Shown piece after piece: positions 34,762-46,946 of a DNA stretch of 64,000 nt. Source of the DNA: Ariolimax columbianus (taxonomy: Eukaryota > Mollusca > Gastropoda > Stylommatophora > Arionidae); the NCBI GenBank assembly GCA_036924085.1, contig JAVGWX010000005.1:42105664-42169663 (forward strand), given 5' to 3'. How positions within the stretch are numbered: position 1 is the stretch's first letter; every line of letters starts with the position of its first letter. The position numbers and the translations under genes were made by a program. The notes under the pieces were generated by a model. That model was not told the origin of the DNA and did no database searches. It worked only from the letters and a program-made list of their open reading frames with translations.

Positions 34762-35590
34762 TACATATACGTATATATATATATTTATATAGACATGATA
34801 TTAGAAAATCAATGAGCTGGGACTGCATTCATGTTGTTTCTATGCAAGGCATTTTATAATAGGTTACATAGCAATTTGACAAAAAGACAACAGAAGAAAA
34901 CATATATTTCGGCCTATTAATGCGCTTTTTAAGAATTGGACAAAAAAAAAACAGTACATAAAAGACGGTAAATGTTACTAAAACACTTAAAAGGAAAACA
35001 GCAAAATAATAAATTAACAAAGCAATGTGCACTACAAAGACTGACTCATAGTTGGAGCACTATCCTGTGACTTCATTTAGTACATCACTGTGAAACAAAC
35101 CAGTTGATATCTCATGAAATTAAGACTTGAATGAAGTATTTCAATGCAAGTGTAAGCAATGCGGCAGTGCATAGGACTAACGCACACATTATCTCCGTTC
35201 TTCATAAACCTGACAAGAACTTCATCATTCTGTAGAATGCCTGTTACAAAATGTTGGAGAAAATTATATTCAGAAAAGTAAAGTCTCATCTAAGGAATGA
35301 GAATATCTTAACTGAACCCTTAAGAAAATACAAACCAGCTACACAGACCTGGGAAAAGCTGTGGTAGTTGTGCATAATGGTGATTGTGATTTGCAGTTCA
35401 AGCACGTTCTGTGAATCTTCACCTGGAGAATGCACAGAGCCGTGCGATGTGCTGCCCTGATGGAGAAAACCATTTTACTCCAATTTGGATCATCGACATC
35501 CGATTCCACGCGCATATGTTTAGGACTACTACACAGCTATCTTGTTAAACATTTACACAATAGTTAGTTAGTCGTTGGATCATCTTCATC
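34762..35590. other. AT-rich interval without recognised gene
   Basis: A short TA-rich run lies near 34755-34792. No gene, RNA or transposon signature was recognised. Confidence 0.4.
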
Positions 35591-35599
35591 GCCCTTCAG

Positions 35600-36230
35600 G
35601 AAATGTCCATAAGCGCTCAGATCCCGTCCTCAGTATTACTCATTCTCAGCCATCACGTGATGACTGACCGTTCCTGTCCTTTACTGGATAATCAGTCATC
35701 TTTGGATGTGTGGTGTTCCTTCTCGCCAACCAATTCAACCAGTCCCGCCAAAGACGTAGAGTCTTGATCAACTTCTGAATCTTCTTTTCAGCCAATTTAC
35801 CTAACCGCGTTTAGGATATCTTCTCGGTCCATTTATCACTATGGCTGTACTCGCCAACCTATCAGCTCTCTCGTTCTCTTCGACACCTGCATATCCCGGA
35901 ACGAGTGTGAAAGTGACTCTCTGTAACCTTGACCACCCTACCGATTAATTCTCTGGCGCCACGTGAAACATGATTGCATCTTCCTGTGTGCCCCTCATTG
36001 TTTCAAGCCAGACCATCGCCTTTGCCACAGCCATGATCTCCATGGACAGATTGCTTGTAACCACCAGAAAATCCCCAAACTCCTCATCGATTGTTTTCCC
36101 ACCACTCTGAGCCGTGAAGGCCCATGCGCTTTTCAACCCACGGATGACTGATCTATCTGTATAGATAGTGACATCATCATCCGTGGAATTTTCACTGATC
36201 AAAACGTTAATCTCAGAAGCCACCAACGGG
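35600..36230 (-). pseudogene. RNase H fragment of a LINE
   Basis: On the minus strand a 93-codon open frame contains VTIYTDRSVIRGLKSAWAF (the usual DGS box has become DRS), and downstream SMEIMAVAKAMVWLE. After a stop, the continuing sequence reads VPGYAGVEENERADRLAS (about 35905-35855), the final RNase H motif. It is not family A. No RT was found beside it. A dead fragment. Confidence 0.65.
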
Positions 36231-36640
36231 ATTTAATTGGACACTCGCTCTGTCACATACATTTTGCAGGAAATTCTCAGGTAAATTCATCCATTCTTCG
36301 CCATGCGGTATGTCTCCCAACATTTACAAAATAACTAATGGTCAGCACACATCTTCTGGACGGACCATTTTAATTTGACGGTAATTTACACATGCGCAGA
36401 GATAATATAGATATAGATTGTGAAAAGACAAAAAAAGCCGATACCTTATATGCATTATGACAGCTCTCCGATAAATCTCAATATGGTATGCGTGATGTAA
36501 TGCTCCTTGAACAATTCTATAGTGAATACGACCTCTTTATAATTATTCTTTCCATTGAGAAGAGCTAGTTCTACATCTGTGGGACATCATGTCTAAAATA
36601 AATAATGTCGAAATAAATAATGAATTGATAATAAATTCAA
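36230..36640. other. Interval without recognised gene
   Basis: Nothing identifiable was seen between the RNase H fragment and the next RT scrap. Confidence 0.35.
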
Positions 36641-37232
36641 AGAAGGCTAAGAACCTAACAAACCATAATGGCTACACGCCTATCAGTTTACTTAGCTGTG
36701 TGAGAAACTAATGGAGCACATAGTAAGTACCAGACTGATGTGATACTTTGAATACAATCATATTTTTTATTCAGCAGCAAGATGTTTTCCAACAACAGAG
36801 ATCAACTGAAGATCAAGTCACGAACACTGCTCAAGAAATAGCAGATGCTTTCCAGATTATTAAACATTCTCTGCTGATTTGAAACTGAAATTCAAGATGT
36901 GTATATGGCACGTTTGGGGGAAAATATACAAATGGATTAACCATTAGCTAGAGAACAGAGCCGCTGGGTCCAAGTCCAAGGAAAGACTAGTAGGAAGCTG
37001 ACTCAATAACTAGGAATTGTGCATTGTAATAACAAAAGTGACAAACAAGTTCTGTAACTATCAGTGGTCAGAGAACTTGTAAAAGATTCAATGTTGATGT
37101 TGTTAAGTATACCAGAACGTCATCCCGCGATACAAAGCATTCCGTTCTCCGCACTACATCCTGCTACTTGCAAAGCCCTGTTCAGCGCTTGGTAGCGGAA
37201 GATTGAGAACGAACACAGAAGAAGAAGAACAG
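36640..37232 (+). pseudogene. Heavily decayed family A-like RT fragment with GAA tail
   Basis: The first 0.4 kb aligns with the family A RT region (NGYTPISLLSCV, then TEDQV and TAQEIADAFQ) but with many stops and indels. About 200 bp further on is an ACAGAAGAAGAAGAAC end resembling the family A tail. It is probably an old internally deleted relative. The link between the RT part and the tail is inferred. Confidence 0.6.
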
Positions 37233-37239
37233 ACGTAAC

Positions 37240-37750
37240 CTACAGTCCATTAATGACATTGTCACATAATTCGACATCTGCTCCTTTGGTAGAAAATCAT
37301 CATAAAACTTACGTTTCCTATTAACTTTCTTTCTTATTTTTGCCGGCACATGATTTCATTTTTCAAAATTCTCACAAAACTGTTCTTCTCTGAAAATTAC
37401 AATTTGTATGAGCTAACATATCCTGCCATATGCATTAAGTGAGGAGTATTCATTATATTATATTTTTTTAAAGAAGCTTGAAAACCTCTAATTGTTTGTT
37501 ATGGTAACTAAATTGTAGGTGAGTAATAATTTGAAACCAGTAACTGGCAGCCATTTTGAATTTTTTGTTCTTCATTTTTTGGGTCAGACACTAGGCTTGT
37601 TTGACAGTCTATATCTTAAAAACTTCTGGTGCTAGACATTAAATTTCAAGTTTTATTTGAAAGAAGATTGATTATACTTTCCAAACAGCCAACCATAATT
37701 CAGTTTACCGAACAAATCGTATTTTGACCCGATTCTAGGTGGCTCACCAT
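37240..37750. other. Interval without recognised gene
   Basis: AT-rich, with no gene or repeat recognised. It ends at a cytosine homopolymer. Confidence 0.4.
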
Positions 37751-37755
37751 CAACA

Positions 37756-37771
37756 CCCCCCCCCCCCCCCC
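37756..37771. repeat. Poly-C tract
   Basis: A run of sixteen C. Length is likely variable or error-prone. Confidence 0.95.
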
Positions 37772-37902
37772 ACCACCACTTTCACCCAAACGATTTCAAT
37801 TGGGTTTAAGTGTGAATGGTAAGGTGGCCGTCTCAAACACACATGACCATGTCCTTGGTGCTCTTGGATCAACTTGTCTATGTGAAATATATTTGCCTTT
37901 CA

Positions 37903-37906
<4 letters not shown>

Positions 37907-37963
<57 letters not shown>
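37907..37963. repeat. (TA)n microsatellite
   Basis: About 57 bp of perfect TA repeat lie directly next to the 3' end of the RTE-like copy. Confidence 0.97.
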
Positions 37964-37965
<2 letters not shown>

Positions 37966-39542
37966 TCATCATGTAGCATGTCCTTTTTAGAACGTCGCTC
38001 CCATCACAGTCTGTCTGAAAGAAACTCGTTCCCTTGCCAAAACTCCAGCTTCCGCCACTGTCATACTCAGGCACTCCTGGATATCTTGGTGCCATCGTCT
38101 TCTTGGTCTACCCCTTCCTCTTTTGCCTGGCACCATACCTTCCATCACCGTCCTCTCGAGACCGTTGTGTCTCTTGATGTGACCAAAGTATTTGCATTTT
38201 CTAGCCAAAATGGAATTGATAAACCAGTTCTCCTCTATGCTCAACTCTTGCCGAATGTCTACATTTGTTCTTTTCTCTGTCCAGGGTATTCTGAGGATCT
38301 TTCTGTAACATTTTGACTCGAAGGATTCGATTCTTTGTCTAGAAGTTTTGGTAATCGTCCTCGCTTCACAGCCATAAGCTGCCACAGGAAAAACACAGGC
38401 TCTCAAGACTTTTACTTTTATCGTTTTGTTGGTGCCCTGCCATAATTTCTTCAGGCTGTTCAGTCTCTGCATTGCCATAGCTAGTCTTCTTCTGATTTCT
38501 TTCGAGCAGTCACCATTTTTGTCGATTCTGGAGCCCAGATATTCAAAATGTGTAACCTGATCCACTTCCTCACCACCCACTGTAAATGTATGCTGACATT
38601 GTTGTTTTATCGGTGGTCATTATCTTAGTTTTGTTTATGTTTATGAACAGATTTTGATCTTTACTATGTCCATTAACGGCTGAAAGTAGCTGCTCTAGCC
38701 CTTCCGCACTTCTTGAAAGTATCACTGTGTCATCTGCATATCGTAACTCTGGAATATCGTACCCCCCAATCGTAAATGGGTCGAAACTTTCAATGTTCTC
38801 ATCTTCTCGCACATTTCTCATTATACATTCCGCATATATGTTGTACAGATAAGGTGAGAGTATACATCCCTATCGGACTCCCTTTTGTACTGCAAACCAA
38901 TCTGATGTTTGCCCAGATACTCGGACAGCGGCTTGTTGATCTTGGTATAATGTTTCAATGAGATGGACTATATGCAAAGGAAACCCCATTTCCTTCATGA
39001 TTCTCCACAGATTTTGATGTTTTACCGTGTCAAAGGCCTTAATGTAATCAATGAAACATGTGTACAGGTCTACATTAAACTCTCTACATTTTTCATAGAT
39101 ATTCCTTAAATTGAATATGTGGTCCCGGGTCCCTCTGTCTTTCCTAAAACCTGCCTGGACTACGTGAATTTCAGATTCAAACCTTTTCTCTATCCTTCTT
39201 AATAGGATTCGCAGGAGTATCTTGCTAGCATGGCTGATCAGTGCGATAGTTCGGTAGTTCGTGCACAGCTTCAGTTTGCCTTTTTTGGGGAGGGGAATAT
39301 AAATTGATTTCTTCCATGCTTCTGGCCACTCTGCACTGTGCCATATCTGTTTACACAGCTTGTGGTAGACTCGAGCACATGCCTCTCCTCCTGCTTGTAT
39401 TAGCTCTGCTGGGATATCATCGCATCCTGGGGACTTTCCCTTTTTCAGGCTTTTAATTGCAGAGCGTACTTCTTCCAATGTTGGTTCAGGTTCTTTCTCT
39501 TCCTTTGGTAGGATTGTAACTGAGCGCTTTGTGCTGTCTCCA
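37964..39542 (-). mobile_element. RTE-like LINE copy with ATG-repeat tail, 5'-truncated
   Basis: On the minus strand it carries an RT with KKGKSPGCDDIPAELIQAGG, QAGFRKDRGTRDHIFNLR, a YIKAFDTVKHQNLWRI active-site block, and LRYADDTVIL (about 38735). A C-terminal domain of 197 residues (37987-38580) contains YLGSRIDKNG, RTITKTSRQR, FGHIKRHNGLERT and RGRGRPRRRWHQDI. The frame is broken only by a stop near 38870 and shifts near 38570-38820, so it is fairly young. The 3' end reads GGACATGCTACATGATGATGA. The endonuclease is absent. The tail type and motifs fit the RTE clade. Confidence 0.85.
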
Positions 39543-39561
39543 TACATATATATATATATAT

Positions 39562-40022
39562 GTCTCTTGATGTGACCAAAGTATTTGCATTTTCTGGTCA
39601 TAATGTAATTGATAAACCAGTTGTCCTCTATGCTCAACTTTTGCCAAATGTCTACATTTTTGTTCTCTCTGTCCAGGGTATTCTGAGGATCTTTCTGTAA
39701 CATTTTGACTCGAAGGATTCGATTCTTTGTCTGGAAGTTTTGGTAATTGCCCATGATTTGTAGCCATAAGCTCCCACAGGAAACACACAGGCTCTCAAGA
39801 CTTTTACTTTTATCATTTTGTTGGTGCTCTGCCATAATTTCTTTAGGCTGTTCTGACTCTGCATTGTCATGCATAGTCTTCTTCTGATTTCTTTTGACCA
39901 GTCGCCATTTTTGTCAATTCTGGACCCCAGATGTGTAAAGGAAACCACATTTCCTTCATGAATCTCCACAGATTTTGATGTTATACTGTATCGAAGGCCT
40001 TGATGTAATCAACGAAACATCT
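39562..40022 (-). mobile_element. Second RTE-like fragment, same strand
   Basis: It aligns with the C-terminal half of the neighbouring RTE-like copy (KMLQKDPQNTLDRENKN, then LSIEDNWFINYIMTRKCKYF). Toward 39940 it jumps to an RT segment, implying an internal deletion. A TA run (39543-39561) separates it from the other copy. Its own 3' tail is missing. A single 334-codon frame crosses both fragments. Confidence 0.75.
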
Positions 40023-40870
40023 ATTTATATATAGGTGCATCTGACGATGGCGTTGATACTAGCTTTATCCACCATCGCCAATACCTTCTCAGTACTCTAT
40101 AGTCCCCAGAGAATAGGTGCCCGGTCCTAATCTCTATTGCCTGATCCGTTACATCTATGTACTGGCTCACATAATTTTTAACTGCATATTTTAACTGCGG
40201 TTAAAAACCTGTGCGCTTTGTGTTGAAACTGAACAGATTTAGTAAAGAACGGGAAAACTTATTTTTAAAAATACTCACTGTTATCAAAGGCGTAATCATT
40301 TTTAAAAACTGGTTTCATTAGGAGCTAGTTGTTGTATACCGTAAATAAATAAAAGAAGATGGGTATTCAGTTTGTTTCATGGCAGGATTCTGTGAAATGA
40401 TCACTCTCAACAGTAATTTGTTGTGTTTTGTTCCGGTGTTTGTTTTATTTCTTTGTGTGAACGATGTATGGATTCATTATAAACCTTTGCACAATATGAG
40501 TGCTGTTGAGTTTTGTAATTTAACGTTTCATGGGTATTTTCCCAATCCGATGGTCTTCTAAACTACAGACGGCCATGGATGAGCTCATCAGTTGTCATCT
40601 CTTCGTGTGACGTCAGTAACGTCTTAATCTTGTTTTCAACTTTAATGTTGTTTTCAGCAGATATTGCTATATTTATATATACCTTCCCCCCCCCCCCCCC
40701 CCCCCCCCCAATGTTATCGATCCCGAAAGGAAGGTTAATGAAATAAGAACACTGAAAGCCTTCAGGGCGTATACTAATAAGAGTTGGGCATAGGACTGGC
40801 TGGGCGGCCTTGAATAGCAGCTGGCTACATAATTTGTCGGTTTTATTTTTCTTTGCGGCGATCTTATTTT
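40022..40870. other. Interval without recognised gene, with a poly-C tract
   Basis: A 24-bp cytosine run lies at 40686-40709. A 60-codon plus-strand ORF (40379-40561) has a hydrophobic stretch but no recognisable features. Nothing else was identified. Confidence 0.4.
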
Positions 40871-42135
40871 AGCCAAGTTTGAGGTGTCACTTCAGATTGC
40901 ATCTCAATTTGGATCCGTCTGTAGCTATTTTTTTTCTTCAAAAATGTCAGATCCACCATATACAATGTCTTCATGTCCCACTTTACAGGCTTCTTTGAAC
41001 CTCAGCTGTGGTCGACCAACTGTTCTTTTACCACATTTCTGCTGTCCATACAGAATATTTTTGGGGATGCGACCGTCTTCTATTTAACAGACATGACCAA
41101 GACATCGCAGTCGTAGCTGCATAAGTAGAGCGTACAAATTCGTGCTTGGGAGAATGGTATGAGAATGCACCTCTGCGTTTATCACACTCTTCCTACGGGA
41201 CGCCAATGATGGGCGGCGTAGGTGAAAGTGTTGGGCTTTTGCTCTTGTTTCGCATAGGTTGCCCACGTTTCGGTTGAAGCATTGTAGAATATGAACTTGG
41301 CATTGGCTGTACGGTTTCTCAGACAAGTGTTGCGAGAAAGAAGAATGCGAAAGCCAATGCGATTGCCTATTTTTGGGTCTTGGGAGATCTTCTCGTTGAT
41401 AAGGTACCCCAGATAGGGAACTGGCCCACAGGTGCCAATTTGTAGTCGTCGATGGTGTTGATTGGAGTGCCATCTACCTCTTGTCCTAGCATATGTATTT
41501 TATTCAAGCTTATGGTGAGGCCAAAATCTTTGCACGCCTTGTAGAAGCGATCTATCAAACTCTGAAGTCCCTTTGACAGTGAGTGACAATTGCATCGCTA
41601 TCAGTAAATATAACTTCTCAAGCAGTAACTTCCCTAATCTTGGTTTTAGCTTTGAGTGTTGCAAGATTAAACAGACCCCCATCCGATCTAGTGAAGGCAA
41701 ATCATTATGTTGCATTACCAAGAAATGTGTGCTTCAGTAAAGAAGATTTCAAATATTGTAGGGACCAGGACGCATCCTTACACTGTGAATGGTTGATTCA
41801 TTGTCGTCAAATTGGACTGTCTTTCCTCATGAAACGATACTATTAGCAGTTTGTTAAGTGGGGCTTATTCTTTATACAATTCTTTTTTAACTTAATCGAC
41901 ATTCAAAAGCTTGTTCTGCTCGCGTGACTTCTCTTAAAGTTGCCGAATGGGAACATGTCGATCGTTGATCTTCCAGATTTCAATATGCACTGTCAATCTA
42001 GGTTTACGCGTTCAGCAAGTTTGTGTAGCCGCAGTAAGATCACTCTGTCAAAGACTTTGCCAACAACACTAAGTAGTGAAATGCCTCTATAATTATTGCA
42101 GTAACTACTATCGCCTTTATTTTTGTATTTTTATA
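40870..42135 (-). pseudogene. LINE fragment, minus strand (RT and C-terminus)
   Basis: Minus-strand frames read YCNNYRGISLLSVVGKVF (about 42100-42045), then RSTIDMFPFGN, a thumb region (INTIDDYKLAPVGQFP, about 41455), and LRCLGHVC followed by EDGRIPKNILYGQQK and GRPQLRFKEACK (about 41110-40990). This is the usual end of a LINE class related to LINE G. Many stops and shifts are present. No tail or TSD was found. Confidence 0.65.
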
Positions 42136-42469
42136 TCTGGCTAACCCATCATCCTATATATTTGTAAAACAGGAAATATGTGGTAAATTTGATAATTTTT
42201 GCATTCGACATGTCTGTAATTTATATCATTGTGAGCCATAACCAGAACAACATCTACTTTTTATGTTATTTTCCACAATTGCATTCACAACTCAGCAAAT
42301 GCATTTTCCAGCAAACTAAAGAATGTAGCAATGGAGAATACCATGTTGGTGGTTAGAGGATATTACGCAATATTTAAATTGTAAATAGTTGCCGTTTTGG
42401 CTATTGTTGCTAAATTTTTTATTTTTTATTTCCAAGTTTCGTACATTAATAGAGGAATATCATCGCTTA

Positions 42470-43075
42470 GTAATACTAGAACGATATTCTGTGAAATACT
42501 AAAAAAAAGACTACGCCCAATCATAGAACCGCAACTTAGCGAAGTATAAATGGTATTTAGGAAACACGAGTTGTACAAATGTAATCTTCGCACTCTGACA
42601 ACTAGCGGATAAAAACAATAGAGTACGATAAGACACTGTACATTGCTTTCGTGGACCAAGAGAAGGCATTCGGTGGACTGAATATATACCAACTGTGAAC
42701 AACATTAGAAAGTTATGGAGTAAAAAACCATTTGACAAATCAATGTAGAAGTCTTTATCTGAATAGCTAACGTACCGTAAGAAAAACGCAGTATACTCCG
42801 AAAAATGTCATATTAGAACCGGTGTACGCGGCAAGGTTGTGTACTATTCCCTTGACTGTTTATCACATATATAAACGCAATATGTAAAAAAGCCAACATT
42901 AGTGAGGGAAACAACCTCAGTGATCACTTAAATGAACTTCTCTTTGCTGATGATCAAGCAACAATAGCAGCAAAATAACTGCAGGAACATATCAACACTC
43001 TTAAAGAGGGTTGAAACGGACGGTATGAAAATCAACATAGAGAAAACCGAAGTTATGACGACTGCAAGAGAATAA
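42470..43075 (+). pseudogene. LINE H-type RT fragment
   Basis: Broken frames give RPIIEPQL, a FVDQEKAFGGL active-site block (about 42650), and LLFADDQATIAA (about 42945). The order and motifs match LINE H at 3700-4250. It is truncated at both ends and full of stops. It borders the presumed 5' leader of LINE E. Confidence 0.6.
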
Positions 43076-46000
43076 ACAAAAACAAATATATTTATTCAAA
43101 TTCAACGAGGTCAATGTAGGGTTGGGCACAATGTCCCGCCTATATCAAATAGATGCTGAAGCGAATCTACAGCCTCTCACATCCAAGGTGCAGTGATCGC
43201 CGCGGAAGCTGCTGTCTGTCTGACAGCAAGCCTCTGGCGAAGGGCCTCTCCTGCACACATGTGTCCATAGTAACACTTTCTCGCGAGTGACCCTGTTGTT
43301 TACTGATTTTGCTATGGGGACGACCGAGTATCTAGCGGTATAACTAGCCGGGGAGCAGTTTGGGGCCCCTTAAGGTGATAGTGCAGTACCCACCGATGAG
43401 TAAATACCCACTTATGGGTTAAATGATCTTCTCATCTGTCGTCTGCCTTTCTAAGCGACTTTTCTTTGTCCAACCTACGAAACTTTTACCAAGGATCCAA
43501 TAATGGTAGAAGCACTCAGAGAGGATCCGGGCCTAGCTCAACTTCCCAGCTGCAGCGAGACCACCGGCTGATCTAACATTGCACTATAGCCGGACTACGC
43601 TCTGACTCTAACGGTGGAGAGGTGGGATGAGCCATTGGGTCTTATTGGAAAGTAGGAGCTATTGTGGCGTGGGAGTGGGTGGGGGAGATCGTGAAGACAT
43701 AGTATGCAGGACTTGACACAGTCACGTGAAAAAGGTCTAAATACAGAATAGAGAAGTGTGATCTGCAATGAGAGCACTGATGGCTAGCGATGAATACACT
43801 TTGAGAACCTCAATTGACACCCCACCTCACCCCGATCGACGCAGCAAACCTCCAAATGACCAAGGAAGGAAATGGCATCTATCACATATGGAGAAAGGCG
43901 CACCCAATGTGCTCTTTGAGAGACAGAAGTCTGCAGCAAAATACCATACTCCAATGCCAGGAAACAATAAAAATTCTTTAAACAACCTCCGGTGTCGCCT
44001 CGGTTACCAAGACCCACGCAACAGAGATAATTCCACTGCTCTGTGCGAAAAGTTAGCGAGGGGGAACCTTAACACACTACAGCTTAACATTTCCGGATTA
44101 CAAAACAAGGCAACTGAGCTGAATAAAACACTACAAGACCATCAAATCCACATAGCCCTACTCTGGGAAACAATATTTCCACAACGGACAATTAATATCA
44201 CGGGCTATACACAGTATAAGTATGAATGCAATAAGTGTCAGGGAATTCTGACCCTGGTCAGGAATGATACACAAGTCATTGTAACCATCAACCAATAAAG
44301 TTATGGAGCAAAGATAACACAAAATACATACTGCATAACTTTTACTGTCCTCCAACATTCAACCCTTGTCTTCCTGAATGTGAGCCTACGTCAAAGAAAA
44401 CGCTGTTGGTGGGAGATTGTAATGCCCATATGCCAAATCTTGGATGCCACCAGTTTAATAATAGAGGTCTGGAAATTGAAGAGCTGTGTAATGGTACTAA
44501 AGTTACACTGCTCCAGAGTCTGGAAACCCCGCCAACTGTTTTGCATAGTACACGGTGCCATCAGCCGGCCCGATTTGACACTTGTATCGGTTGACTTGAT
44601 AGATAACACTACCACTTAAGTCTTGGACGATGTTGGAAGCGACCATCGTCCAATCCTAAAAATTATTGAAACACTGCAGAGGAATAGGATGGTTTGGGGA
44701 AAACCTTAATGGAATTTCAGAAAGGCTAATTGATGCTCGAGGGCTTAGTCAAATAAGTAAGAAGAATGTCATCAATACAACTTTCAAACATGTATGTGCC
44801 ACCATCTCAACAGTTGCAATGAAATTAATCCCACAGGGCACGTACAGGAAATATAAACCGTACTTGAACTCAGAGTTGGAGGCTGCCGTCAAAGAGAGGA
44901 GAGAGGCCAGGAAGAAAGTAAAAAAATCGCCAAATACCTCAAATAAAACAGAGTATAATAGATGGACAGAAAAAGTAAGATACCTTGTATATCACTAAAC
45001 AAAGCAAGCGGGAGATTTGGTGAAAAAATTGTAGCAAGCTGGATCTAAAAAGAGAAGGTAACAAGGCATGGAGATTACTGAGAAAACTTAAAGGGAACAA
45101 AATAAAGTCAAACTCAACACCCCTGGCCATCGAATCTGCGGACGAAATAGTATCAAACACCAAGAAAGCTGAAATCTTTAACAAACTTTACGCTAGAGTA
45201 AATAAAGCGCAACCAAGAAAACTGTTAGATAAAGAATTTTAAAGGACCCCTTTAACATCGACTCCACCAATATAGCTGCCGTTAAAAATCACTACACAAG
45301 GACTGAGCATGCCGATGAGGAAACTGACAATACATAAACCACCAGGTCCAGATTAAGTTAAAAATGAGATGATAAGTAAATTAGGACCAAAGACGAAAGA
45401 GGTACTTTTATGGTTTATCAACAGAACATGGGATGAAGGACAGTTGTCATCAACAACTTTTAAACAAATACCGAAGAAATGGAAACAGCCAGGAACACCT
45501 GGAAGCTATAGACCAGTGTCGCTCACCTCATGTTTAGGTAAAGTGGTTGAAAGAATGGTAAACAGCAGACTATATCGGTGGCTGGAAAATAAAAACCTCC
45601 TTGATAGAAACCTGGCAGGGTTCAGGTGTGGGTAACGGACGCATTGATACCCTCTTTAGGGTTACACAGCATGTGATGGATGGATTACTAGATGCGAAAA
45701 GCACACTAGGAGTGTCTATTGATCTACATCAGGCATACGCGAGAGTCTGTGGGAAGGGCCTTTTGATGACAATGAGGAAAATGGGAATAGAAGGAAAGTT
45801 GATCAAATGGATACAGGTTTCCTGACCAACAGTACCATAGATTTCAACTTTGCAGGCGCAACATCCAGTAAAAGAACGTTAGAAGAAGGACAGCCACACG
45901 GCTCTCCTCTAAGCTTTTCTTCATCTACATAAATAACCCCACTAGACATCTAAACGTGTCAAAATCATTGATTGCCCATGATCTCGCCATTTGGACCACC

Positions 46001-46460
46001 GAGAAATATCCAATTTTGGCAAAAGCAAAGATCAACAGAGCACTACTAACAATTTCAGTGTACTGCGAACTGTGGAAACTAAAGATAAATACACAGAAAA
46101 CATTATACACCATCTTCTCCTGCAGTCATAAAAAAGCAAAGAGATTCATTAACATCAAAATGAATGGGAAATTACTAGTAACAGAGGATACCCCAGTTTA
46201 TCTGGGAGTAACACTGGATAGACATTTGAATTTGGCAGCCACATCTGCAATGTCAAAAGTAAAGCGACCAAGCGTTTAACCTTAATCAAAAGACTTGCTA
46301 GAACATGTGGAGCTGATAAACAAACTCTTCGGCAACTATATCTTAATTATGTACAACCGGTGAAGGACTACAACCTTCCCATATACAGCCCACTGTGCGT
46401 ACAATAACATCTCATCTATTGATCGGGTGCAGATCTCAGTCTAATTTATGGTGGTGGTGT

Positions 46461-46473
46461 GGGGGGGGGGGGG
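46461..46473. repeat. Poly-G tract
   Basis: A thirteen-base G run lies within LINE E, following a GGT-rich stretch. Confidence 0.95.
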
Positions 46474-46946
46474 AGAGGAGAGAAGAGAGAATGAGATGAA
46501 CACCTACATCGGTTTGCGAGATAGAGGCCAACATAGAACGGTTGATATCAGGAGAAAGGGGGCATTGACTGAACCTGTAGAGAGATACAAGAGACAAGAA
46601 AATGACCATCCAAAATAGGGTACACATAGACACTTCGAAGGCAAAGAGAAAACTGAAGCAATTGTCCCCACAGGCTGTGGCAGAAGAGGAAAGTCATATT
46701 CACTATCTACAGAGGAGAGAGACACGGAAAAAAGGTTTTTTTGGACCACTCCCTTTGGGAAAATCTTTGCCTGCCAGTCATAAAAACACACCTGACAGAA
46801 AAGGCTGCCACTAAGAAGACTAAACCTAATATCCTTAAGACATGTGCTTTGGAGACAGTCTCTAGCTACCCAAAATCGGCAGTCCTGGACTTTACGGATG
46901 GATCAGCATTCAAATCTATCTCTTTTGCAGGGTATGGTATCCATAT

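Noticed and set aside
40379..40561. 60-codon ORF with a hydrophobic N-terminal part
   Set aside because: No homology recognised, no splice context, and length expected by chance.
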